This document shows, in pieces, positions 43,327-55,900 of a stretch of DNA of 64,000 nt (its first letter is position 1; every line of letters starts with the position of its first letter). Origin of the DNA: Larix kaempferi (Eukaryota > Streptophyta > Pinopsida > Pinales > Pinaceae); the NCBI GenBank assembly GCA_027924585.1, contig BSBM01000994.1:10423001-10487000 (forward strand), written 5' to 3'. The notes under the pieces are model-generated. The model did no database searches, was not told where the DNA came from, and saw nothing but the letters and a program-made list of their open reading frames with translations. The position numbers and the translations under genes were made by a program.

Positions 43327-46048
43327 TGTAACATACACTCCATTGATGATTCAGTATGTTATTAAAATTAAAAACTTTTTCACAACAACTACTTAGTTTT
43401 ATAAATTATATTCATAACACACTTATGTGATAAACTATTTCTCTTTGCTTATTCATGTAAGGTCTTGATCAAATCCTTCTCAACAATGTAATTTATATGA
43501 ATCAATCCATTCATTTAACATATTAGCTTGTATTCAAAGTAGTGCCGTCATTACCTTGAACCATTCCCTGAAATTCTTACCCATGAATAATAACATAAAT
43601 ATGCCAGAAATAAACATAAAATACATTTCACGGTCAATATGAAACAACAACGAATTATACATTTATCAACATAGATGACAAGGCTATCATAAGTATCCGA
43701 GGGAATTAACACACATGTGGGACACATAAAAGAGAGACCAAAATAACTTGGTTCACCCAATCTAGGGCTACATCCACAAAATGTCGGATCATATATTGTT
43801 TCTTTAAATAGAAATTTACATCCTACAACTCAGTAGTCACACTTATCACATCCAAAAGCCTCTCTTCTAGAGGTCATTTCCAGAACGTTCAACGCTAACA
43901 TCATAACTATGACAATTATCTATAATGACTCAATAGAGTTCTCTACAGGTACTTAATGCTAAAATCGACCGATTACAGAGATTAGATTGTAAATAAAGCA
44001 AAATTATTAGAAAAATAAGAGCATGATCTCTGTTCCTACAGAGATCTTTCCACAACTGGGCGCTACTCTCATCTTACAAAGTTCAATATCTGAAATAATT
44101 ACAGAGTTTAATTTGGAGATACACGATCTCAGAATTTGGATCAATAACTTCAAATACATACCGAGTTTTATTAGGAGATTATCGATCTCAGCACTCAGAT
44201 CAACCACTTAAAATACATATTGAGTTTAATTATGATATTCTTGATCTCATTGCAGCAGCAATAATATAATTAGGGAACAAACTATACCAAGGACACCCAA
44301 TAAATATATATAAATGATAAATCCTTTAAGCACTATACTGGAAATCAGGGTCTCCTATCGCTGTGCAACCATTCAACATTTAATACATGCAACATATAAT
44401 AGCATATATTATCATACCATCACTCCTATCACTGTGTAGATCTAAAGCTAGAAACATGAATACATACATATATCAATTGAAAAATAATATATATATATAT
44501 ATATATATCATCATCATCATCATCATCAAATAGGTATAGGACTCCCAAATTTGGGTTGTCCCTTGTAACAATCAACAAACATTAATATATGTAGTTTACG
44601 CACAAAGAATTGCCACATGGGAATCCCCACGCTAACCCTTTAAAGTGTAAATAAAAATATACATATACCAACCGCAAGCATGCAACACAGATAACTGGAT
44701 CGGTTGTGTATCAAAAGGAAACAATTCGATAGGGATCACGTTACAGGGTTGTCTTGTCCCTACAATTTTGGGAGATAAAATCCTAACATTCATGATCTGC
44801 TAGTTACAATCTAGGCATTAATGCAGATATCAAAATGATATGGTAAATACAAGTGATTTCAAATAATTGGCAACAAATATCAGTACAGGCATTTATCTTC
44901 GAAGGACGGAGGTCACTTTCCTCATTCACAAGCAGCCATCCTCAAATATACACACAAAGATTCATTCTCAAAGGATAGGGATCACCTTCCCTCATTCGCA
45001 AGCAACCAACAATAAAATACAATATATAAATTCATTCTCAAGGATAGGGATCACACTACAGGGAAGCTTCCATGCTTTACATGAGAACTACCTTAAATAC
45101 GAAAACACATTCATGAGGAAACAATAGGTATGGAACGCAAATGATAAACATTATACCACAGGCAATAACGAGGTGTTATTCAATACAGATCATAAAACAT
45201 TACCACAACAATAAACCAAACATTTATCCAGGTAGATCATAACCAGTTTTACCACAGGCAATAACCAAACGCTATTTAATATAGATCACAAACATTACCA
45301 CATCGATAAACCAAACGTTACCGGTTTATGGATCGGGCCCTTTCTTAGGGCCATCCTTTCCTTCCACGATAGATGTTCTAAAACAAATAAGAATCATATA
45401 ACAGGGGGTTATAGCTCTTATGAAGAGTTGTCCTGTCCCTATGCAAAGGACGAAGAAAATTAACCACATGAAAAGCCAAGCCAATGATTTTTTTAGATTT
45501 CCCCCCCTTTTACACTCCGAGATTACCTATTTATACATATGCGTAAATATCTAGCTTTGTAATTATCTACTAGGAAAAATTACAACTGGCAGCCTCATAA
45601 GACACAGTGTTCCACTCAGTTCACAAGTGGCAGTTTAACACTTGCGATCATTTTCCAGGAGACAGATTTCCTATCCTCATGCTGCTACCACGACCATATT
45701 TCTTTTAAAATATTAATTTATTTTCTTCTCCAATAGAATAGGGAGTACGCCATCTTAAGCTGGAAAAGGTTTAACATGTTATAACATCTATCTTCCTTGT
45801 AATTGTATTTTCATATATATATATATATATATATATAAAGGATAATCAATTTTAATTAGGTACCAATCCTTTTGTCCTATATAACTTTTTAAACATTTAT
45901 ACTCTAATATATATATCTCCATATATGTAATAGATTGATTCCCATGTTCCAAATTTCTACATATAACTAATAATATTATTTAGAATATTATTCTAATAGC
46001 ACTCTTTAGTTTCCTTTATATCATATAACATCTACACTCTTTCTGTAG

Positions 46049-46130
<82 letters not shown>

Positions 46131-46152
46131 GAAAAGTACTAAATCAAACTAT

Positions 46153-46194
<42 letters not shown>

Positions 46195-46736
46195 AATGAC
46201 AAGATTTCTCTTTCTCCACTTGAGATTTCGGGTGACCAAATATTTAAGTTATTTGTCTAAGAAGCTCTTTAAAGTATTACTCTTCGACACACTTTGTCAT
46301 AACTAGAGTGGTCACACTCATTTTTAGGGTGTTTACTTAGTCTTACCTAGGATTTATCAATAATATTCACATGGGTTTATTAAATGCTTGCAGCAATTTA
46401 GTCTTTGGATTTAGTTTAGGATGACACCTTAACCTTTTGAAGTCAATTAAACTGGTTATTTTATCCTTCAAGAGCCTATGGACACCAAGATTCCAACCAT
46501 CATAATTATACGAGGTTCTCACGGCTTGCTAGCCAATAAACTGCTTTCTCTCTACCCTAATGGATTTAGTTACTTGTTGTTTAAGTAGCGTCATGTCCTT
46601 AGTAACATTTAGGAAAATAACATAACGATACTCCCAAGTTCCACTAGTGGGGCCTTGGCCTTGAGCTCCTCACCAGAGCCCTTTACATAATTACAATTAC
46701 ATTTAAAAATAATAGTTATAAATGAGGGATATTACA
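43327..46736 (-). repeat. 5' LTR of the LARD-like element (3410 bp)
   Basis: Begins TGTAACATACACTCC and ends GGATATTACA. It is about 50 bp longer than the other copy, mainly because of expanded (CA)n, (TC)n and (TA)n tracts at 46048-46192 and 44490-44525. Confidence 0.88.
46048..46192. repeat. Compound microsatellite (CA)n(TC)n(TA)n
   Basis: (CA) at about 46051-46082, (TC) at 46088-46110, (TA) at 46111-46130 and 46157-46191. The sequence between the two TA runs (46131-46158) is the reverse complement of that in the other LTR. Confidence 0.9.
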
Positions 46737-47520
46737 TGAACCTCCTTTCTTAGTTCGGCCTGATCCTCTGGAATGAGGTATTCATTTATAAATATCGCCA
46801 GCCCTTTTAAACGAGAGGTCTTACTAAGTATGTCATATTCTTGTTCAGTAGAGCTAACCTTAACCCATATTAGTCTTTCTTTATTCTTAATTAATTTTCC
46901 TATCCTTGTTGCTTCGGTGGGACTGATAATTTCAATTTGTAATCTATTGTGAAGTTCTTTAACAATGGATAATGTATCCTCTTTTACCTCCTCTTTTAAA
47001 CCAAAAATTATAAGGTTCAAATTTATCTTTTGTTACGCTCATGGTCTAGAGCTATCAATGTATTCATTTCCTCTTTAATGGGTTTGATATCTAATTTACC
47101 TTCTATATTATTTAGGTTTAGGTTGTGATTTACTTTTTCCTCTAGCTCTTTAATCCTATCTTTTAAGTTAAGATTCTCTACCGTAGGTGAATCTCCTTGT
47201 TTGGGTGTTTTTTGCATTTCCATTGCATGTAGTCTGATCTCCATTGTCTCTACCTTATTCTCTAATTTTCTTAACTTATCATCTATTTGCTTTTGGATAT
47301 GTTCTTATAAGGATGTATATTTATCATTGACCATTGATTTTAAATCTATTTGGAGTTTAGCTTCTCTTTCTTCTCTATGTTTCTCTAAGGATTCTATATA
47401 TTCATAAAGTTTAGCCTCTCCTTCTTCCCTACGTTTCTCTAGTGACTCCATATATTCATATAGGCTCTGTAGGATAACTGTGCTAGGTCTTCCTTTAATA
47501 ATTAAATTTTATGGCATGGA
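46737..47520 (-). pseudogene. LINE ORF1 (coiled coil plus RNA-binding-like domain)
   Basis: Read on the minus strand from about 47520. An N-terminal Glu/Lys-rich coiled coil includes a near-perfect duplication (YEYMESLEKRREEGEAKL, then YEYIESLEKHREEREAKL). Next comes LKDRIKELEEKVNHNLNLNN and, after a frameshift near 47020, an RRM-like part (LNLIIFGLKEE, RLIWVKVSSTEQEYDILSK, RLKGLAIFINEYLIPEDQ). It ends ELRKEVH at 46737, where the LTR element interrupts it; the missing end is at 36661-36724. In LINEs this protein binds the element RNA. Inactive here. Confidence 0.75.
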
Positions 47521-47524
47521 ATCA

Positions 47525-47815
47525 CCGAGGGTTTTCACCTTGCGGCTTCACCGAATGTTTCAGAGCAAGTTTCACCAAGGGTTCTTTTCACTGAAGGCTT
47601 CAACACATAATGCCTATAAATTTTACGGAGGGCTTTTCATTGTAGAGCTTTACTGAAGGTTTTCACCGCATAATGTCCAGAACTTCACCGCAACTTTACC
47701 GAAGGTTTAACTACAAATATTAACTTTCACTGAAGAGCTTCACGAGGATTTCTCACCACTGAGATTCACCGAGGGGTTTTCACCACAAAGCTTTACTGAA
47801 GAGATTTACTGTAAA
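47525..47815. repeat. Degenerate TTCACCGAAGG minisatellite
   Basis: About 290 bp with a loosely repeated theme TTTCACCGA(A/G)GG(G)TTTTCACC at roughly 20-30-bp spacing and many substitutions. No coding signal. Confidence 0.65.
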
Positions 47816-48395
47816 AAATACTAAGTTAAGTTAATTATATTTGAATAAACTACTTATTTAACATAAAGTAGATAATGGTTTTGGTATTTTCAATTCCACT
47901 ATATTTAAATACAAAAATGATAAAAAATGATAAAGCGATTTTCTTTATTTATGGCATAAATATTATTAGTGTTAGAGATAGTAAACATTATAAACAAGAT
48001 AAAGAGAAACTCATCGTATTTATTTTCATATATTTTCTAATCCAATAAAAAATTGAAATAAAATCTACAACTTTTTATTTATTTTTGTAAATTGATTTTT
48101 TTTAATGATTTTTTTATTGTCATGAAATATTAAAATTAATAGATTCTATTTGTGTCTATGTTCATGATTTATAATAATCATATTTTTTATTTATTTATAA
48201 TGATCATATTTTTTGGTACAATTCTATATTATATTACATTAATAAAAGCATTTCTACATAACAAAATCAAAGTAACAGTCTGCATATGTGTCGAGATGAC
48301 ATAGATAAAATACAAGTACCATGATAGGTTCACCTTATGAATCAAAACTTTTGAAAATGGAGACTATCAATGTCTAAGCTAAGAGTATAAGGAGT
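47816..48395. other. AT-rich sequence, nothing recognised
   Basis: Non-coding, highly AT-rich. It is the pre-insertion host of the chromovirus at 48401-61814 and continues at 61820. Confidence 0.5.
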
Positions 48396-48400
48396 AAAGC
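48396..48400. repeat. Target-site duplication AAAGC (left)
   Basis: AAAGC before the TGTAGGG LTR start; the identical AAAGC is at 61815-61819 after the other LTR. Confidence 0.93.
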
Positions 48401-48447
48401 TGTAGGGTTTGTCTACTTAGCAAATGTAAGGTTCGTCTACTTAAGCA

Positions 48448-48491
<44 letters not shown>

Positions 48492-48532
48492 CAAAAATTC
48501 TTTCATTTCAAAATTTGACAACACTCTCCATA

Positions 48533-48964
48533 AAAATATGTAAATATAAGAGTGCATGTACCCTTTTAAACAAACTACACAATTTCTCATTTTCATAAAT
48601 AAACATATACAATCCAAATTTCTAAAAGTGATGAGAAATCAAATACAAGGTTGCCAAAGAAATTAAATTAATCTATGACTCTTTTAATTTAGACATGACC
48701 CATATGTTTTCTGAAATTAATCTAAAGCACCACATAAACCCTTCATTAAAAATATGTAAATATAAGAGTGCATGTACCCTTTTAAACAAACTACACAATT
48801 TCTCATTTTCATAAATAAACATATACAATCCAAATTTCTAAAAGTGATGAGAAATCAAATACAAGGTTGCCAAATAAATTAAATTAATCTATGACTCCTT
48901 TAAATTAGACATGACCCATATGTTTTCTGAAATTAATCTAAAACACCACATAACATTTACCCTT
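48533..48964. repeat. 216-bp tandem duplication inside the LTR
   Basis: AATATGTAAATATAAGAGTG starts at 48535 and again at 48751, and the following sequence matches to about 48960 with few changes. The same duplication is in the other LTR (57596-58025), so it predates this insertion. Confidence 0.9.
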
Positions 48965-50387
48965 TTCTTTTATATATGTTACTACACCTAATTTAAAATT
49001 TGATATGCTATAAAGTGATTTAAAGGTAAAGGTGATCTTATATATAAAGACCAAATATTACACAAAAATTTGCATCATTAACTAGAAATGCACATTAATT
49101 AACAATCCAAATAAGGTGATGTCGACTTTTAACTAAAACAAAAAAAAACAATATAAAGCACTGCCACTTTTCCCTATTGGTAGTAATTTAAATGAGTGCG
49201 CTGCATATTCCTCTACCCATCAATAAACAAATGTAAAACGTTATGAGTCTACATCATTAATTATTGTTGATGTATTACCCCAACCTAGACACTTAAGATG
49301 CAACCTCCAATTAGATTATTTACCAGGGATAAGAGTGTGTATGCCGTGAATACATTAAGCACATTATGATGTATAGAATCTATGCTTTTAATAAATACGA
49401 GTCTATTGGATCAACTTAACTATATGAGATAATGTAAATTCTATATTAAATACTACGAACAGTGTGGGCGTAACCTAATAATTACATAAGCATTATAAAG
49501 CATCACATCGGTATTACAAATATTGCTAATGTAACGTGTTGAATATTAAACCGTTGAGATATAAGCATCAATCTACCTTATTCGCGGCAGCAGTAATAAG
49601 TTTAAAAGTAATTCACTTAATAAAAAGAACACATCATAACGCTGAATTATTTTCTATTGCGATCAATAAGGAATTTACTATATTCAATAAAGTATAACCT
49701 TCAAAACGTGATATTAACAGAAGTCTGCATACTCATGGAACGTATTGATAGTTGTAATTATTCGCCCGAAAGACAAAATAAACAATTTAAGAGAAGCAAA
49801 CAGAAAGTCAACTTAACTTCCAGACACCGGCGTGACTCTCTCATAGAAACTTCCGAACCTCATGTACCAACAGATGTTCACGCAGGTCGATTTTAAATGA
49901 GGAGATCAGGACCACCGAGGCAGACAACTGGCAGGATTCTGTCCCTTCGTTGTTATGGTTATAGCTAAGTAAAAGGGCGTGAAAAACCAAGTCTGTTAGA
50001 AAGAGGGCGTGATTGTTCCAGCTTCGGCATTCGCCAAGCGGTAAGGGTAGTGGAACTCCTCTCAGGGAAGGACGTTATGATATCGCAGTGGACAGTCAAA
50101 TAAGTATCTGAATAGTGCGACTACAGTGTGAAACTCATTCCTAAGGTAACATAAGCCAGGAAGAAGACAGAAATTTGCTAACAGCGACGGTTTAAAGAAA
50201 TTGTTCAGCCATACTCTAAGGATATGGATGGAGTAGCTCAGCGCAACCGGATCAAGATTTGATCTAGCGTTCATACATCTCCACAAACCCGAGATGCGTC
50301 CAGGAGTTGGGGTTGAAGCTCGATCTGAGGTAAAGAAAATAAAGAAGATAAAAGGATTGCGATCAGTCTCTTTCTCAAGGGTTCAAT

Positions 50388-50440
50388 CACTGCATAAATC
50401 CAAATACTGAGGAATACAATTGTTTTAGATTTATGCAGTG
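50388..50440. other. Perfect 13-bp inverted repeat (hairpin) in the LTR
   Basis: CACTGCATAAATC at 50388-50400 and GATTTATGCAGTG at 50428-50440 can pair completely around a 27-base loop. Conserved in the other LTR near 59367-59419. Confidence 0.85.
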
Positions 50441-50785
50441 AATACCGAACTGTAAAAGAGTTGTAGGATAATAATATTAAAAAAAGAAGAAGTTAGGGAT
50501 GGGCGTGATACGGCTCCACGACTTGTGCATATAAAGTTCTGAAATTTCAATGAATTAACAGTGAATCGGAACTATACGAAGACCTGAAGATGCCGTTAGC
50601 ATTATTAATTCAAATGTTAGATCTGATTGCTATGCCCCCCTCGACTTGTAGACTTCTTTCCCTAAACCATACTGGCTTCCCTTTCAACAAGATTTTTAGT
50701 GTGAAGAAACAATAAAAATAAAAACGTTCCAACCATAAAAATTGTTACAGATCTAAATTACATAATAAGATCTAAAAAAAAAAAA

Positions 50786-51198
50786 TAACATTTCAAATAG
50801 TACTCTAATCAGGCAGCTGTTTTCTTTCCAGATCTGTCGTAAACTTTGGATCTGCATTACTTAACAGTTCTAGATCATAAAAATAAATAACATTTCAATT
50901 AGTAATATAATCAGGCAGCTAGTTTCTTTTTCAGATCTGTAGTAAACCTTGGATCTGTATTACTTAACAGTTCTAGATCATAAAAATAAATAACATTTCA
51001 AATAGTACTATAATCAGGCAGTTGTTTCTTTCCAGATCTGTCGTAAACTTTGGATCTGTATTATTTAACAGTTCTAGATCATAAAAATAAATAACATTTC
51101 AAATAGTAATATAATCAGGCAGCTAATTTCTTTTCTAGATCTGTCGTAAACCTTGGATCTGTATTACTTAACAGTTCCAGATCATAAAAATAAAAAAA
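50786..51198. repeat. About 102-bp tandem repeat, four copies, in the LTR
   Basis: TAACATTTCAA(A/T)TAGTA starts at 50786, 50888, 50991 and 51092. Each unit contains AATCAGGCAG, CCAGATCTGTCGTAAAC (variants), TTGGATCTG and CAGTTCTAGATCATAAAAAT. Also present at about 59766-60178 in the other LTR. The repeated CAGATCTG palindromes could be protein-binding sites; no direct evidence. Confidence 0.88.
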
Positions 51199-52835
51199 TA
51201 ACATCTCAACAATTAAAATTGTACAGATCTAAGATACATAAAAAGACTAAGTCAAATATGAAACTTTCAGCAATAAAATAAAGAACCTGTAGTGATGGTA
51301 GCTCGGTCGGAAAATGATGTTTCCCTTTGAGTGTTGCAGCTCCAATCCGTCGATGATTGCCACGATCACTGACGGACACCTCGGTTATCCACCCAACCAC
51401 TCTGGAAGTATTCTTCTTCCTTCCAGACCCCCGAGCTAGTCGGGCCGTAGAGTTCACACACGTTTTTCAGAAATTCAGCTTGGGCTTCCCTTCCCACCAG
51501 GATTTCTTAGCCAAACCCTTAGATAGCAGCAAGTCTTTGAGGCATTCGAAAATTACGACAATCGTCCAAATTATGGGCCCCTTACCCATTCCTTAAGCTT
51601 TCCTTATAAAGGGAAATCTCTTGCGACACATGTCGCTTCATGCATAATTAAATATTTTTAATTATTTAATTATTTAAAACACTCACCCATCCAAGTGTCA
51701 GTTTCTCAAGGAAGTGCACCTACATCTCTAAGTTTGCTCTAGTTTGTCCCCCAGATATTTTAATCAGCTCCTAGCTTTTAGTTGACTAGGTGTCTAATCT
51801 ATTTTGCTCCTAAATAATAATTTCTATTATTTTAAATGCTCAACAAAATATAACTATTCATGTGCAAATGTCTTAGCTATTGTTATGCATTTGCTAAGTA
51901 ATAATCTAGAGTTATTCTCCTAAGTTTTTATGCATTTTAATTTAACAATCAAAATCACTAGGATCACGGTGCCGCGTCGTTGGGCTCATGGTTCCTTAAT
52001 TTTTTATTCTCTGACATGGCACCACTCCGTCGGGTCCAATCATCCAAGATTTCCATTCCTTGGCATGGTACCACCTCGTTGGGTCCTTGCGTCCATTCTT
52101 TCCATTCTCGACAGGGTACCTCATCGTTGGGCCCTTCTGCCATCATATTTCCGTTTTGACTTGCGGGAACTCTTGTAGGGATTTTAGGAATCGTTACCAT
52201 CCATCCTCCGTCTACATGCTATCTAGGGACTAATGGCGCTGAGGAGTGAGTCCGTTCTCACTGCGCGCCCCTCAACTCGTACGTGACCAGCTCCGTCGTG
52301 GCCCACCTCGTACGCCCTCACGCATTCCTCTTGAGCAAGCGGATCAATGCTTATCTGCTCATGCGTGGTATTCTCGTCGGAAGTCGACATCGTCGTTGCT
52401 TCCCTTGTGTGTGATTTACCCGTACTCTACGACCCTTCAAGTTCCTTTGTGTGTCCGTCAGTGAACCGTCTCACTTGTTTCTACACACACTTCTCACAAC
52501 AAATTATTAGTAGCACTGTCTTCAATAATCATCGTCTGATTTCTAAATCTAACATTGTTAAACATTTATGATTTATTCAACTTCTTATTTATCTAATCAA
52601 ATATACATCTCGTCGACAATTACATAATCGCCAAACAGCTAGTCGTTAAGCATTATTTATCAGCATAATTTCCATAGTCATAGCTAATCGTTTAACATAT
52701 ACAATTATTCATTTAACTCAACAATTCAGATACACATACTCAAAAATAAGGTCAATAGGTTTTTAATTAATGTTTCAATCGGCCGGGTCACTCAGTAGGT
52801 GCCCTCAATGTCTACAAAAGTCTAGGGGCACTACA

Positions 52836-52848
52836 TACACCCCTACTT
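52836..52848 (-). other. Polypurine tract of the chromovirus
   Basis: Minus-strand AAGTAGGGGTGTA lies directly before the TGTAGTGCCCC start of the 3' LTR. Shorter and less pure than most, but in the right place. Confidence 0.6.
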
Positions 52849-52870
52849 ATTTAGAACTTCGTCCCGAAGT

Positions 52871-52996
52871 TCAGAATAAAAATGGAAAACTACGACGCAT
52901 CTCAGTTGCGTCCTCCCAAGTCGTAGAGCTTGGACTATAGCTGTCCCACTGTACTTTGACTTGATCAATCATACGGTGCCTAAGCTGCCGCGTTCG
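52871..52996 (-). pseudogene. Chromodomain cut off from gag-pol by TAG
   Basis: Continues the gag-pol frame after the TAG at 52997-52999 and ends at TGA 52871-52873: 41 codons containing RQLRHRMIDQVKVQW and TTWEDATEMRRSFPFLF. This is the end of an integrase-linked chromodomain, which in chromoviruses directs integration to particular chromatin. It is translated only if the TAG is read through. Confidence 0.8.
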
Positions 52997-55900
52997 CTAG
53001 TCTAAAATCCGGATCGGTTCGGCCATCACGGCCCCGTCGTCCGTTATCTGCACATTACTCAAGTCAATGATATGTGAAGTATCGGGAACATAGTGGCGCA
53101 ATACAGAAACGTGAAAAACATTATGAATTCTACTTAATGATGACGGCAAGTCAAGACGATAGGCAACCGGTCCTATCCGTTCTGAAATTCTAAAGGGTCC
53201 TACAAACCTAGGCGACAACTTGGCTCCCTTTCCAAACTTTATAGAACTCTTCTGTGGTTTTACCCGTAGAAATACCCTATCCCCAATTTCGTAGCTACGA
53301 TCAGTCCTATGTGCATCCGCATAGCTCTTCTGGCGATCCTGTGCTTCCTTTAGTCGAGCACGAATCGTGACCATCTGGTCTTCCATCTCTTGTATCACCT
53401 CAGGACCAAGTAATGTCCTATCCTCTAGCATATCCCAACTTATGGGAGTCCTACAAGGTCTCCCATAGAGAAATTCAAAAGGAGCCATCTGGATAGAACT
53501 CTGATAACTGTTGTTGTATGCAAATTCCACCAAGGGTAGATATTCTTCCCACTTCTTCTGTTGATCCATTACATACATTCTTAGCATGTCCTCCAATACT
53601 TGGTTCACTCTTTCCGTTTGTCCGTCCGTTTCAGGGTGGTAGGCGGTGCTAAAGTTAAGTTGAGTACCAAGAGCTTCTTGAAAGCTTGTCCAAAACCTTC
53701 CAGTAAATACTGATCCTCTATCAGAAATAATTTTCTTTGGAATTCCATGTAGTCTTACTACTTCGTTAATGAAAACTCGGGCTATCTCCGGAGCTTGATA
53801 TGTATTCTTAATCGGCAGGAAATGCGCACTCTTGGTAAGAGTGTCAACGACCACAAAAATTGTGTCGTGTCTCCTGTTGGTTAAGGGTAACCCAACTATA
53901 AAATCCATAGAAATAACCTCCCATTTTGATTCTGGGATTGCATGTGGTTGCAGTAATCCGGCTAGGTGTCGATGTTCCGCCTTTACCATCTGGCACTCCA
54001 TACACTTCGCCACAAAACTTACCACATCCCTCTTCATACCATGCCAAAAGAACAAAGGTTTCAAATCCGCGTACATCTTTTTTATTCCAGGATGCGCTCT
54101 ATAGACGGCTCGGTGAGCCTCGGACAGTATTAAACCTCGAATTTCTTCATTATCAGGAACATACATGCGACGGTTATACCGTAATAAACCATCCATGTCC
54201 AAAGAGTACCCTTCAAACTTGGGTATCCTCATCTGTTCATTCTCCAACTCAGCTTTTACTTCATTATACCATGTGTCCTTCTGTTGTAGTGTCAAGATCT
54301 TTTCTCTTAAGTTGGTCTTTAATGGTATGACAGAGAATATCCTAGGTCTACGACTAAGTGCATCTGCCACTTTGTTCAAGGTCCCTTTCACATACGTTAT
54401 GTCGAAATCGTACTCACTGAGTACTTCCGACCATCTTCTCTGTCTTGCATTAAGGTCACTTTGGGTGAAGATGTGTTGTAACCCAAAATGGTCAGTCTTT
54501 AATTCAAACTTTCTCCCTACCAGATAGTGTCTCCATAACTTCAAAGCATGCATCACTGCAGTCATCTCCATATCATGGGTCGCATAGTTCTCTTCATGTG
54601 GCCTAAGTCTCCTGGACGTGTACGCAATTACTCTTCCATCTTGCATCAATACACAACCAATACCATCCTTTGAAGCATCCGTGCACACCAAGAAATCTTT
54701 ATCCATATCGGGAACTCTTAAGATTGGTGCCGTAGTCAGTAATTCTTTTAATTTAACAAAGGCCTCTTCACATTTCTCCGTCCAAATGAAAGGACGGTTC
54801 TTCTTTTGCAATTCAGTAATAGGTCCTGCTACTCTAGAGAAGCCTTCCACAAAACGTCTATAATACCCGGCAAGCCCCATAAAGCTTCGTACCTCATGTA
54901 CATTTGTGGGTGCCGGCCAATCCCAAATGGCTTCAATCTTGGCTGGATCTACAGCTATCCCTTCGCCGGATATGATGTGTCCAAGATAATGAATCTCCTT
55001 CTGGAAGAACGAACACTTTGATAATTTTCCATAAAGGTGATTTTCTCTTAAACATTTTAAGACTATTCTCAGGTGTTCCTCATGTTCTTCCGGTGTTCTT
55101 GAATAAATCAGAATGTCGTCTAAGAACACCTGTACAAACTTGTCAAGGTGTTGTCGAAACACACCGTTCATCAGGTTCATAAATACACTGGGTGCATTTG
55201 TTAAGCCAAAAGGTACTACGACAAATTCGTAGTGTCCAAATCTAGTTTTAAACGCTGTCTTGGGGATATCTTCATCCTTGATCCTCAACTGGTGGTATCC
55301 CGACCTTAGGTCGATTTTTGAGAATACCGTCGCACCCTTCATCTGGTCAAAGAGGTCATCTATTCTAGGTAGGGGATACTGATTTCTTATGGTCGCTTTG
55401 TTCAATTGACGGTAGTCAATGCACAAACGCCAAGACCCATCCTTCTTCTTCACAAAAATAACAGGTGCTCCCCAAGGAGACACACTAGGTCTGATCAGTC
55501 CTAAGTCTAACAACTCTTGTAGTTGAATTTGCAATTCCTTCAGTTCTGGTACAGACATTCGGTAAGGAGTCCTAGCTATGGGCTCGGTTCCAGGTTTTAG
55601 TTCTATTGTGAAATCCAGTTCACGCTGTGGCGGTAATCCGGGTAATGCGTCAGGAAACACGTCCATGAATTCTGAGAACAAGGGGTGGTTGATTACTTCT
55701 ACCTTATCCCCTTCCTTGTTCAATGCAATCACCGCATACAATTGACACCCTTTTCTCATGCTCTTCTTCAACTGCATAGCCGATATCATTCTCAAGGAAA
55801 CTTTCTTTTTCTTCCCAGTTAACATCCTCTTGTAACCTTCATCGTCGATGAAAGTTAGTTCCTTACTTCGGCAATCCATCACCACCGAGTGTGCTTCTAG

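Larger units (their letters stand above)
36725..46736 (-). mobile_element. Old non-coding LTR element (LARD-like) inside the LINE
   Basis: Two long direct repeats (36725-40085 and 43327-46736) in TG...CA form flank a 3.2-kb middle without recognisable retroviral protein. The orientation is minus: a diverged initiator-Met primer site lies inside the high-coordinate LTR and a GGGGGG polypurine tract inside the low-coordinate one. The sequence before that tract (GAGGACGATGTTGTTCTTAAGG on the minus strand) looks like the last codons of a gypsy pol, so it probably derives from a chromovirus. The LTRs differ visibly throughout (roughly 8-10% by eye), so the insertion is old. It would need another element's enzymes to move. 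Confidence 0.85.
48401..52835 (-). repeat. 3' LTR of the chromovirus (4435 bp)
   Basis: Lies downstream of gag-pol in element orientation. It contains a 216-bp tandem duplication (48533-48964), a 102-bp tandem repeat (50786-51198) and a perfect 13-bp hairpin (50388-50440). It retains a segment at about 49503-49588 that the other LTR lacks. Confidence 0.95.

Noticed and set aside
36725-46736. The two 3.4-kb repeats considered as a segmental duplication
   Set aside because: TG...CA ends, a primer site, a polypurine tract, and restoration of the LINE frame on removal show that they are LTRs of one insertion.
50230-50395. tRNA-like boxes (TAGCTCAGCGC and GGTTCAATCAC) in the chromovirus LTR
   Set aside because: The two boxes are about 150 bases apart, with no cloverleaf or acceptor stem; too far apart for a tRNA gene.
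51206-51457. 83-codon frame in the chromovirus LTR, conserved at 60185-60436
   Set aside because: Conservation is fully explained by LTR identity; no domain, and the frame is not extended. Unlike the Tat LTR ORF it is short and has no supported start.
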